NCBI GenBank assembly: GCA_020137815.1
Contig: CM035350.1
Span: 5,004,541-5,068,540 of the forward strand
Direction of reading: 5' to 3'
Source of the DNA: Hormiphora californensis
Lineage: Eukaryota > Ctenophora > Tentaculata > Cydippida > Pleurobrachiidae
Length of the DNA stretch: 64,000 nucleotides
In this document: piece after piece, positions 23,401-57,821 of the stretch
Position numbering within the stretch: position 1 is the stretch's first letter
Layout of the letters: every line of letters begins with the position of its first letter
Translations under genes and position numbers: made by a program
The notes under the pieces: generated by a model
Seen by the model: the letters and a program-made list of their open reading frames with translations, nothing else
Databases searched by the model: none
Told to the model about the DNA's origin: nothing

Positions 23401-26400
23401 AAGTGAAACGAAATGCAACGTAACGAACTAGTAATGAATAGAATTCTGCTCTGTGACTTGTTAGTGCTCCTTTATCAAACACGCAATGGCAAAGTACAAA
23501 GTTTCCCAAATTTAATTAAATGCGAAATTTCAAAGTTTTGGTCGATTTTGGCCAAAATTGCTGCCCTAAACTAATTATTGGACTGTGCGTTGCCGGGGAG
23601 ACTGCTCGCTGGTGACTGAGAGATCATATGTTCTCGAATATTGGTATTTGAGGCGGATTTAAGTTGTATTTTAGTGAGGGGAAGAGCTAATATTGGACAA
23701 AAATGTTGCTGTAATTTAGTAATGGGACCAGGCCAGGCCCGAGAGACAGTTCAGTGGTAACTGGGAGGTCATGTGTCATGGAAATGAGAACTAGAGGCAG
23801 ATTTGAGTTACATTTTATTGAGGAAAATAGCCCTTTTTAGTGTCTGAGACAAGCAAAAGTGAAACGAAATGCAACGTAACGAACTAGTAATGAATAGAAT
23901 TCTGCTCTGTGACTTGTTAGTGCTCCTTTATCAAACACGCAATGGCAAAGTACAAAGTTTCCCAAATTTAATTAAATGCGAAATTTCAAAGTTTTGGTCG
24001 ATTTTGGCCAAAATTGCTGCCCTAAACTAATTATTGGACTGTGCGTTGCCGGGGAGACTGCTCGCTGGTGACTGAGAGATCATATGTTCTCGAATATTGG
24101 TATTTGAGGCGGATTTAAGTTGTATTTTAGTGAGGGGAAGAGCTAATATTGGACAAAAATGTTGCTGTAATTTAGTAATGGGACCAGGCCAGGCCCGAGA
24201 GACAGTTCAGTGGTAACTGGGAGGTCATGTGTCATGGAAATGAGAACTAGAGGCAGATTTGAGTTACATTTTATTGAGGAAAATAGCCCTTTTTAGTGTC
24301 TGAGACAAGCAAAAGTGAAACGAAATGCAACGTAACGAACTAGTAATGAATAGAATTCTGCTCTGTGACTTGTTAGTGCTCCTTTATCAAACACGCAATG
24401 GCAAAGTACAAAGTTTCCCAAATTTAATTAAATGCGAAATTTCAAAGTTTTGGTCGATTTTGGCCAAAATTGCTGCCCTAAACTAATTATTGGACTGTGC
24501 GTTGCCGGGGAGACTGCTCGCTGGTGACTGAGAGATCATATGTTCTCGAATATTGGTATTTGAGGCGGATTTAAGTTGTATTTTAGTGAGGGGAAGAGCT
24601 AATATTGGACAAAAATGTTGCTGTAATTTAGTAATGGGACCAGGCCAGGCCCGAGAGACAGTTCAGTGGTAACTGGGAGGTCATGTGTCATGGAAATGAG
24701 AACTAGAGGCAGATTTGAGTTACATTTTATTGAGGAAAATAGCCCTTTTTAGTGTCTGAGACAAGCAAAAGTGAAACGAAATGCAACGTAACGAACTAGT
24801 AATGAATAGAATTCTGCTCTGTGACTTGTTAGTGCTCCTTTATCAAACACGCAATGGCAAAGTACAAAGTTTCCCAAATTTAATTAAATGCGAAATTTCA
24901 AAGTTTTGGTCGATTTTGGCCAAAATTGCTGCCCTAAACTAATTATTGGACTGTGCGTTGCCGGGGAGACTGCTCGCTGGTGACTGAGAGATCATATGTT
25001 CTCGAATATTGGTATTTGAGGCGGATTTAAGTTGTATTTTAGTGAGGGGAAGAGCTAATATTGGACAAAAATGTTGCTGTAATTTAGTAATGGGACCAGG
25101 CCAGGCCCGAGAGACAGTTCAGTGGTAACTGGGAGGTCATGTGTCATGGAAATGAGAACTAGAGGCAGATTTGAGTTACATTTTATTGAGGAAAATAGCC
25201 CTTTTTAGTGTCTGAGACAAGCAAAAGTGAAACGAAATGCAACGTAACGAACTAGTAATGAATAGAATTCTGCTCTGTGACTTGTTAGTGCTCCTTTATC
25301 AAACACGCAATGGCAAAGTACAAAGTTTCCCAAATTTAATTAAATGCGAAATTTCAAAGTTTTGGTCGATTTTGGCCAAAATTGCTGCCCTAAACTAATT
25401 ATTGGACTGTGCGTTGCCGGGGAGACTGCTCGCTGGTGACTGAGAGATCATATGTTCTCGAATATTGGTATTTGAGGCGGATTTAAGTTGTATTTTAGTG
25501 AGGGGAAGAGCTAATATTGGACAAAAATGTTGCTGTAATTTAGTAATGGGACCAGGCCAGGCCCGAGAGACAGTTCAGTGGTAACTGGGAGGTCATGTGT
25601 CATGGAAATGAGAACTAGAGGCAGATTTGAGTTACATTTTATTGAGGAAAATAGCCCTTTTTAGTGTCTGAGACAAGCAAAAGTGAAACGAAATGCAACG
25701 TAACGAACTAGTAATGAATAGAATTCTGCTCTGTGACTTGTTAGTGCTCCTTTATCAAACACGCAATGGCAAAGTACAAAGTTTCCCAAATTTAATTAAA
25801 TGCGAAATTTCAAAGTTTTGGTCGATTTTGGCCAAAATTGCTGCCCTAAACTAATTATTGGACTGTGCGTTGCCGGGGAGACTGCTCGCTGGTGACTGAG
25901 AGATCATATGTTCTCGAATATTGGTATTTGAGGCGGATTTAAGTTGTATTTTAGTGAGGGGAAGAGCTAATATTGGACAAAAATGTTGCTGTAATTTAGT
26001 AATGGGACCAGGCCAGGCCCGAGAGACAGTTCAGTGGTAACTGGGAGGTCATGTGTCATGGAAATGAGAACTAGAGGCAGATTTGAGTTACATTTTATTG
26101 AGGAAAATAGCCCTTTTTAGTGTCTGAGACAAGCAAAAGTGAAACGAAATGCAACGTAACGAACTAGTAATGAATAGAATTCTGCTCTGTGACTTGTTAG
26201 TGCTCCTTTATCAAACACGCAATGGCAAAGTACAAAGTTTCCCAAATTTAATTAAATGCGAAATTTCAAAGTTTTGGTCGATTTTGGCCAAAATTGCTGC
26301 CCTAAACTAATTATTGGACTGTGCGTTGCCGGGGAGACTGCTCGCTGGTGACTGAGAGATCATATGTTCTCGAATATTGGTATTTGAGGCGGATTTAAGT

Positions 26401-27186
26401 TGTATTTTAGTGAGGGGAAGAGCTAATATTGGACAAAAATGTTGCTGTAATTTAGTAATGGGACCAGGCCAGGCCCGAGAGACAGTTCAGTGGTAACTGG
26501 GAGGTCATGTGTCATGGAAATGAGAACTAGAGGCAGATTTGAGTTACATTTTATTGAGGAAAATAGCCCTTTTTAGTGTCTGAGACAAGCAAAAGTGAAA
26601 CGAAATGCAACGTAACGAACTAGTAATGAATAGAATTCTGCTCTGTGACTTGTTAGTGCTCCTTTATCAAACACGCAATGGCAAAGTACAAAGTTTCCCA
26701 AATTTAATTAAATGCGAAATTTCAAAGTTTTGGTCGATTTTGGCCAAAATTGCTGCCCTAAACTAATTATTGGACTGTGCGTTGCCGGGGAGACTGCTCG
26801 CTGGTGACTGAGAGATCATATGTTCTCGAATATTGGTATTTGAGGCGGATTTAAGTTGTATTTTAGTGAGGGGAAGAGCTAATATTGGACAAAAATGTTG
26901 CTGTAATTTAGTAATGGGACCAGGCCAGGCCCGAGAGACAGTTCAGTGGTAACTGGGAGGTCATGTGTCATGGAAATGAGAACTAGAGGCAGATTTGAGT
27001 TACATTTTATTGAGGAAAATAGCCCTTTTTAGTGTCTGAGACAAGCAAAAGTGAAACGAAATGCAACGTAACGAACTAGTAATGAATAGAATTCTGCTCT
27101 GTGACTTGTTAGTGCTCCTTTATCAAACACGCAATGGCAAAGTACAAAGTTTCCCAAATTTAATTAAATGCGAAATTTCAAAGTTT
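20495..27186. repeat. 456-bp satellite array, about 14.7 identical monomers
   Basis: The pattern returns exactly every 456 bp: the lines beginning at 20521, 22801 and 25081 are identical and 2280 bp (5 monomers) apart. I saw no difference between monomers. Each monomer contains one GAATTC, one CATATG and one ACTAGT, and is AT-rich without a long ORF. Confidence 0.97.
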
Positions 27187-27788
27187 TAAAATTACGCGCA
27201 CAGTGTAAAATTTTAAAATTCATTGAAAATTTCCTCGCGTTTTATGTCGCCAAAAAAAAGTCGACGAAAAATTCCAAATTCGTGAATTATAAGAACTCCG
27301 GTCAGTTCTCATCTTGCCAAACCGTTTTCCGGGAACCCCTGGCCAAAGGACATTAAAATTCACATACCGACCAAGTTTCATATCGATTGGATAAGATTTT
27401 GGGTGGCTACGGTGAAAAATATCGTATTTTTGGCATTTTTAACTTTCCCGACGCGATTTACGACCCTTAAACATTGAGTTACGGGAAATCGCTATCAAGT
27501 AAAATGAAGTTCAAACGATTCTCTTTCCCCACTATTGCGTTAGTTTTTTGATTTAGAGCCGTTTTCAGGGTCTTAGAAGCGTTTGAAAAATGTAAGTCTT
27601 TTTGTCGCAATGACGTCACCCCGTGACGTCACTGCTGTAAAGATCGGATCAAAAATCTGAGCCCGTACTTACACCCGCCTTGGTCCAAAGTACCAGTGTA
27701 CAAATTTTCAGGGGTCTAGCTCAAAAACTGTAGGAGGAGTAGGGAGAAAACAATTATCGGACTAACATTTTGGAAATTATTATATGGA

Positions 27789-28201
27789 TTTTGTATACAC
27801 AGGAGAACTCAACAGTACTCAACAACAGGAGGATATTCTTTTAGAAATATAGTTTTTAAATCTTCTTGAAATATAAACATTTTTAATGATTCCATATGAA
27901 AAGTCTTAGAATTACAGCAGAATTACAGCAGTTCACAAAGTACAGCCTCCTGCTACTGTTGGTGAACTTCATTACCCATGCCCAGGTTTTAAAAGTAACA
28001 AATCCCACCCAACAGTTTATCAGTATTCAATGTAACTTTACTTACTTGAACTTAAACATATATCCCCTCTTGCGAAACACATATTTTATTGACATCTGCT
28101 GAACAACTAATATCACCAAATTTAGTAATGATCAATATCTTCCCCAGCAATATAGTACGTTTCGTTATGTGATAAACCAGTTCCCGAGGAGACATATCAC
28201 C
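27789..28201. other. Unique sequence upstream of RhoGAP gene
   Basis: The repeat block ends at about 27788. The following ~410 bp are AT-rich, hold no convincing ORF, and presumably contain the promoter and 5' leader of the RhoGAP gene. No clear TATA or initiator element can be assigned. Confidence 0.5.
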
Positions 28202-52228
<24,027 letters not shown>

Positions 52229-53218
52229 GTATAATATGACCATGTGATGTGACCTTGATATTTACCCAACAGTATTGATCCTGTGTATACCAGTTTGCAT
52301 TGTATAAAGTTCACTTTGAGTCGCATTGCACTTGCAGTATAATAGTAGCGATAGGTTTGTAAATGTACAACAGATTGTACAGAGAACTTTCAGTATCGTG
52401 CGACAGAGTGAGACCGAGAATAAGAAACGAAAGATGGAGGCCGGAGGGTAGGCCAAGGAAGAGAAAGACAGAGACAGAGAGGGGGACTGAGGAGAGAAAG
52501 TGCAACTGTTCACTATAGGAGTTTTACGTTAAAGTGTTACCCCCGTCTGTTATATTGCTTTTTCGATGACTGATTTTTTAAGATTACATAATAAACATAT
52601 TGATTTGAATTTCCTTCATTAAACTAAAACAGCAATTTTAATTGTTTGGTTCTTTTCATGATATTTATTTTGTGCCCTTCGTATTGTACCTGAGTGATGA
52701 AGAGGGACGAACGCTTTTAAAGGCCAGGGGTTGGTGCACCATGGTGGATCCATACGCATTGGGTTCGCGGTACGATGGAAGCATCTATAAAAATTTCTAT
52801 GCGTTGCAAAACAAATTGCGCGCGCGCGTTATTTACTTCGCAATTTGTTTTGCACTGCACATGAAATTTTTACCAAAATTCTGAAATTTTGATTTGACTT
52901 TTCAATTTTTTGGTGCAAAATGTCGATTCTTTAACCTTTTCAATCAATTTGGCGCTGACTACTGACTCACATATGCTATAGGTAACTGTAGGCTTCCCCC
53001 TTACACAATATACCGGACTAAAATGGTATTTTCCCGATTATAAAATATAATCCCCCTCACTGAGCCCTGAGGATGGTGAATGGTCATTGGCATTTGGCCA
53101 TCCGGTATCCACCAGGCTTCAGAGTACTGAGTAGGTTGAAAAGCGCTGCCTTATCCCGCGCTGCGCCAGCAGCGTTTGCCAACAGAGTAGGACAGTAGGT
53201 ATAACCTGCCCCTCTTTG
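52229..53218. other. RhoGAP 3' UTR and flank
   Basis: 3' UTR to about 52.6 kb, then no supported gene; the small ORF at 52642-52884 has no recognisable features. At 53139-53182 a ~30-bp match to the head of the big repeat block appears (AAAAGCGCTGCCTTATCCCG and GCGTTTGCCAA). Confidence 0.55.
52590..52595 (+). terminator. Polyadenylation signal AATAAA of RhoGAP gene
   Basis: First AATAAA after the stop codon, 362 bases downstream, in AT-rich DNA. It fits a 3' UTR end near 52.6 kb. Confidence 0.55.
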
Positions 53219-53590
53219 TCAATTTTTAGACTTTAAGGCTGCCTTTGATTCGGTTAACAGGGGGTTCGTTTGGGCTGCGTCTAGGTACTATTTTTGTTAT
53301 AGGTACTATGCCATAGTAACTATGGCCTCCCCAACAAATACATCGGAATCCTCAGGACCTTCTTGCTTCTAGAATTGGGAAAGAATCAGGTGCATTCCGA
53401 TGCCTCGGGAAGGTCTAATACAATCGTAGTATCCTGGAGCGGACTAAAATGCGTATCTATAAGGCTGCCCTCTTAACCATCCTACTGTATGGGAGTGAGA
53501 CCTGGAACTCTACCAATACCCAGATGCACCGTTTAGAAGTTTTGTCTTCGGTGTTTTGTCCTCGCCGTATCCTTAAAATTAGATGGTACG
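53219..53590 (+). pseudogene. Non-LTR retrotransposon (LINE) reverse-transcriptase remnant
   Basis: Two conserved pieces on the + strand: DFKAAFDSVNRG from 53229, a core RT motif of LINEs, and, in another frame from about 53444, MRIYKAALLTILLYGSETW followed by RRILKIRW, the typical post-RT segment. The catalytic region between them is deleted and frames are broken. A dead fragment. Confidence 0.85.
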
Positions 53591-55345
53591 TACAACGACA
53601 ATACCCATCCTATTCTCTGTGTTAATATTTAAGGTTAATTGGGGTTTGGGTTAAGTTGGGGTTAGGCCTTGACATTTCCTACCAGATAAACTTTGAATTA
53701 GCCAAAACGGTTGAGTGGTTTGGCAGATAGAGCCATTTTAGTGAATCAATTTTTTGGAAGTGTGCACCTGTAAACATGCCGCCAATCACCCAGATCCTAA
53801 CGGCGCCCGTATTTTGGGGTATTCATACAAAATAACAGCCAATAGTATTTTTTGCTCACAATTAGTTCCTATAGGACGTCCAATGCCCCCTAGGTAAGGA
53901 CTATAACATATAATTCAAATCGTATTGCTATGTTTCTAGTTTGAATTAAATTATCGACGTGAATGATACAGTTTTCACACGGTCCACTTGTTAAAGGGCC
54001 GCTCTTTCTACACGATATGCTGGTGTGACACGTTATGTGACAAGTTAGTGAAATATCGGATATGACTTGATGGCACTATTTTAAATCACTTACTTGTCAT
54101 CAAGGTTCGGCCAACCTGGTGACAGATACAAAGTCTGACTTTACTACTAGAACACACAGACAAACACACATCCTCAGCTAGAGAGAGAGAGAGAGCGAGA
54201 GAGAGAGATGATTGCTTATTATTTGTGCGGGAGCTTCTCTTCATATTTCGACATCCACTGATGATCGTTGCCCAACTGATATAACTATAATTGCCAAAGG
54301 AGTTGGGTAATCCTTTGTTTACATACAGGCCCGTTTGTTCTTCAGGGATGAGCTAGGAATTATGGGCATGTTGGTATGTCGTATTTCAGTTTTTATCATC
54401 GATCTCTTTTTATTGTTTTCATCTCAAACTCACAGTAACATTTGCTTTTAAGTTGCCTGTATACATGTGTTACATATGTAACTAGATGTAATAGGTCCAC
54501 CATCCTGTATGCTACACGTCCCAACCCTCCTCTTGTTGTTAGCAACTGCGGAAGCTAGGTACCTTACTGAGCTGCAGTACCATAGGTCTATAAACCACAT
54601 GGGTCCTACACATGCAGTATTAAATTTCCGGTCATAGTAATGTGTATTATGTTGTGGTAGCTTAATAGTTGCGCATGTGCCCATAACAATGCCCGACTTC
54701 TTCTTCTCTCTAGAGAATGGCAGGCGCCAAAGAACTGGTCTTCACACCATCACGATTCCTTGTATCATTGTATTAGTCATCTGTATTACATCATAATTGG
54801 TTGATATATCGACAATGACAGCAGAGCAGTTGTAAAAAAAATCTCGTAAGGAACTTTGAGTATGCTAATGTCAAAAATGCTTTTTTGTTCTCCAATCATT
54901 TCTTATATTTTAACATTTCTTCTATTTCCTCCCTTTCACTCATTTCTTTCTTTCTCAATTATCTATTTCTCATCTTTCCTTGATTGATTGATACCCATTC
55001 TCCCTCTCTCTGGAGAGATCTCTGAGTGCTTGCTTGATCACATCAGGAAGTGCACTCTGTTACACAGATTCTACAAGTTGATCTGTAGGATACATCTTAG
55101 TTAATAACATGTACCCCTCTCTCCGCTCTCTTTCTTTAGTTGAATTCAATAGAAATATTTTTCGACCGAATTATTACCCAGCGTTTCCGCATGGCGGATA
55201 GTACAAAAACAAAAGAATGGCTGTACACTTCCGCGTCCATTATTCAAGTACAATGCCCGAGAGATATTAATTTTGAATCACCTCTTTAGGGTAAAACTTG
55301 CACTGGGGCAAAGTGGACCAAGCCAATAGTATTGCTCGATTTTTT
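53591..55345. other. Gene-poor stretch
   Basis: No supported gene. Contains a short GA run (54180-54210) and otherwise unremarkable AT-rich sequence. Confidence 0.5.
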
Positions 55346-55414
55346 CCCTGCCCGGGTGAATGCCGAAGGCATTCACCCGGATGCCTTTTTACTTTGTAAA
55401 AAGGCATAGCAGGG
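55346..55414. other. 69-nt perfect three-way-junction palindrome
   Basis: Outer stem CCCTGC/GCAGGG (55346-55351 with 55409-55414). Hairpin A has arms CCGGGTGAATGCC/GGCATTCACCCGG around GAA (55352-55380). Hairpin B has arms ATGCCTTTTTAC/GTAAAAAGGCAT around TTT (55381-55407). Only one base is unpaired at the junction, with no mismatch. It could be a structured RNA, a cruciform or a small foldback element. Function unknown. Confidence 0.85.
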
Positions 55415-55499
55415 TTAGAATTCGAAAACGACATTTTGGTATACTAACTAATCGGTAGAGGGACATTTTTTGGTCACACTTTCGTTGCGAGGGCAACGG

Positions 55500-55610
55500 T
55501 GTAGCAACTAGAGCCGCGCGCACAGTGACGAGCTACTCCTTCATCAAACACCTCATTGACACAGACCACAGTTTGATGGACGTGTGTGCGCGCGCCACTC
55601 AACAAAACAT
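55500..55610. other. Imperfect GC-rich inverted repeat
   Basis: GCCGCGCGCACA with TCATCAAAC at the left pairs roughly with GTTTGATGGA and TGTGTGCGCGCGC at the right. No ORF; the surrounding 55415-56266 holds no supported gene. Confidence 0.45.
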
Positions 55611-56266
55611 GAAATGCTCTGCCGCGCGTTTCGCGTGTTACATACACATTTTCATCTTGCGAGACGAGTGTGAGATGTTAGATAAGTAGTTAAGTTGGAA
55701 TGTCAAAAGCTGGTTAGCAAGTGTCATGTGATTGGGAGTTAGCTAACTCTAAGCTATGTGAGAACTGAGAAGTATACTGACAGCTAGATCGTATGCATCT
55801 CACATTACATTATGACCAAGCCTTGATCCTGTTGGCAGTGACAATGTCACTGACATGTGAAACGGTAGGGCAGGGAAACACAGCATTATGAATACATAAT
55901 GCAATAATTCTTGTTATCACGTGCCTGGTGTCGCGTCGTTAGAATTTTTTGGCATTTGAGGGAACTAAGGAGTGAATAATAATTATGATTTCTCGCTGAA
56001 AGATAGAATACATGATTGTATGAGTACGAAATAGCCGTTATATAGTGTTTCAACAGGTATCAAATCATAAAGCAACAAGTAGATTTGTACAGCATTTCAG
56101 GATATGTCAAGTTATTTTCACTCTTCTCTCTCTCTCTCTCAAAACTCAATCTGTAGATAAAATATACACATTATAGACCGGATAAATCTATCTCACTTTC
56201 ACACATCTCCAAAAGAATATCAAGTCCTTGTAATATCCCGGTTTAGTTTGTTGTTGTTTGTTGTTG

Positions 56267-56346
56267 TTGTTACTCACTCAACAAGTTGTTACTCAACAAG
56301 TTGTCACTCAACAAGTTGTTACTCAACAAGTTGTTACTCAACAAGG
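56267..56346. repeat. 15-bp tandem repeat after NDK stop codon
   Basis: Five units of TTGTTACTCAACAAG ending four bases before the NDK stop, so they lie in its 3' UTR. Each unit is self-complementary (CTTGTTGAGTAACAA read on the gene strand). Confidence 0.9.
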
Positions 56347-56350
56347 TTTA

Positions 56351-56806
56351 TTAGTACACATGTGCATTCGCTGTCATCTCATAATCCATGACCTCGTCAT
56401 CCCTGAACCACATCTTAATCTCTTCATTTGCACTGTCAACACTATCAGACCCGTGACAGATGTTCCTACACATATCAATACAATAGTCTCCCCTGATAGA
56501 ACCAGGTTTGGAGGCGAGAGGGTTAGTTTCACCCAGCATTGCACGACCCTGTTTCACAGCATCTTTACCCTTCCAAGCCATTGAGACAACAGGGCCACTA
56601 GTCATAAAGTTGATCAGACCGGGGAAGAAAGGTTTCTTTTTCAGATCTCCGTAATGTTCCTCCAGCAACTCTCGGCTAGCCATCCTCATCTTAAGGGCAG
56701 TCAGCTGATAACCCCTCTTTTCAAACCTGGATATAATGTCCCCGACTAGTCCCCGCTGGACCCCATCAGGTTTAACCATGATATACGTTTGTTCGTTGTT
56801 ACTCAT
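56351..56806 (-). CDS. NME: Nucleoside diphosphate kinase (NME/nm23 group I)
   Basis: Transfers the gamma phosphate of NTPs to NDPs through a phosphohistidine, usually as a cytosolic hexamer. 151 residues, the standard length, from [30 protein letters not shown] is the nucleotide-binding loop. [12 protein letters not shown] carries the catalytic histidine. RGDYC and the kinase C-terminus are present. Single exon on the minus strand. The frame stays open 46 codons further up (to 56944), giving a possible longer N-terminus, but MSNNEQ matches the usual family start and the extension looks like leader sequence. A TGCAG|GGATG acceptor-like site just before the ATG would allow a 5' UTR intron. Confidence 0.96.
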   Translation of the reverse strand: MSNNEQTYIMVKPDGVQRGLVGDIISRFEKRGYQLTALKMRMASRELLEEHYGDLKKKPFFPGLINFMTSGPVVSMAWKGKDAVKQGRAMLGETNPLASKPGSIRGDYCIDMCRNICHGSDSVDSANEEIKMWFRDDEVMDYEMTANAHVY

Positions 56807-56944
56807 CCCTGCATGAGATGCTGTTGCTAGAATGGAGGGTTGAGTTGTGAGGGATAGCAGGGCCAGGTTGTGTGATGTGTAGAGGGAGGCACACCAGTCA
56901 TCAATAAGCGTGAACACCAAACGTTCTGGTATTCGCATATACAA

Positions 56945-57785
56945 GCAAAGAGGGAGATGAGAGAGAGAGAGAGAGAGAGCAAAGGTAAAACGGCAAACAG
57001 CAAATAAATGTGAGGAGTAGTGGGATATTGTGTGTGTGTGCGGGCTTTCACATGCAGGAAAAGTCTATCAGTGAACAAATAGAGCTTCCTACTACTGCTG
57101 CGGGATACTTCAAACGAAGAAGTGATGATAACGCTTAAATCTCAATATTGAAATTCTTTCTAGAACCATCTCTAACACCAGATTTGGTTCCAAGGAACTC
57201 CCACTGCCGTGTGCCAACACTGCACTTATCGTGTGGAAAATTAGGCAGTGTTCTAACCCTACAAAGACAGACCCGAACACCTTATAAGTGAGCTATGCTC
57301 AAGACAATGACGCCTACGACAGACGGATACAACAGTACCACCTGAGCCAGGCGCCTTCGGGGCGCAGAGCGAGGTACAGTCGAACCAAACCAAACAAAAC
57401 TTTTCTATCCGGCATTCACCCGGGCGGGGAAAATAGTGAGGTAGATACTGCAGGTGATTATAATTCTCACCAGCAAATAGATCGAAAGCACGTGTGGGTA
57501 TTTCACTGATTCTCTCATTACTGTGTACTGTAAACATGTACAGGTGCCCCTCTCTCGAATTCTCTACAATCTTCGTCATGGCTTTCAGTTTCCACCCCCT
57601 TCTTTTCAATATCAATCATGCCTACAAAGAGGTAGTGTTCTTTTCACGTTCTTCAGTTTCTCTCTAACTCTTGTTTTCCTCTTGATCATTTCCTTTTGTT
57701 TCGCATCTCTCATCTACACCTTTGTTTAGCCATAAACTAAGAGACTCTAAATAGTCTTTCTCTCCCTCCTTCTCTCTCAGCTTCC

Positions 57786-57821
<36 letters not shown>

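Larger units (their letters stand above)
19718..27186. mobile_element. 7.47-kb insertion carrying the 456-bp satellite, 18-bp flanking repeats
   Basis: TAAAATTACGCGCACAGT occurs at 19700-19717 and again at 27187-27204, while module X at 17844-18562 has the equivalent sequence once and uninterrupted. The insert starts with (TTTG)n, holds a short palindromic region (19743-19850), a ~45-bp minisatellite and the satellite array, and ends inside a monomer. No transposition gene is seen. It may be a transposed unit with an 18-bp target duplication or a recombination product using this short homology. Confidence 0.7.
15003..27788. repeat. Large direct repeat, copy B (right, clean)
   Basis: Second copy of the block at 1-12623. 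The last ~165 bp (about 27625-27788) have no counterpart in copy A, which is cut by the Cys/Lys-rich gene. They are matched inside the block by 18400-18560. No intact transposase or polymerase frame is visible, so this looks like a composite of non-autonomous elements and satellites rather than one autonomous transposon. Confidence 0.93.

Noticed and set aside
57288-57509. 73-codon frame in gene-poor DNA
   Set aside because: No recognisable motif, overlaps hairpin-like sequence, and no splice partners.
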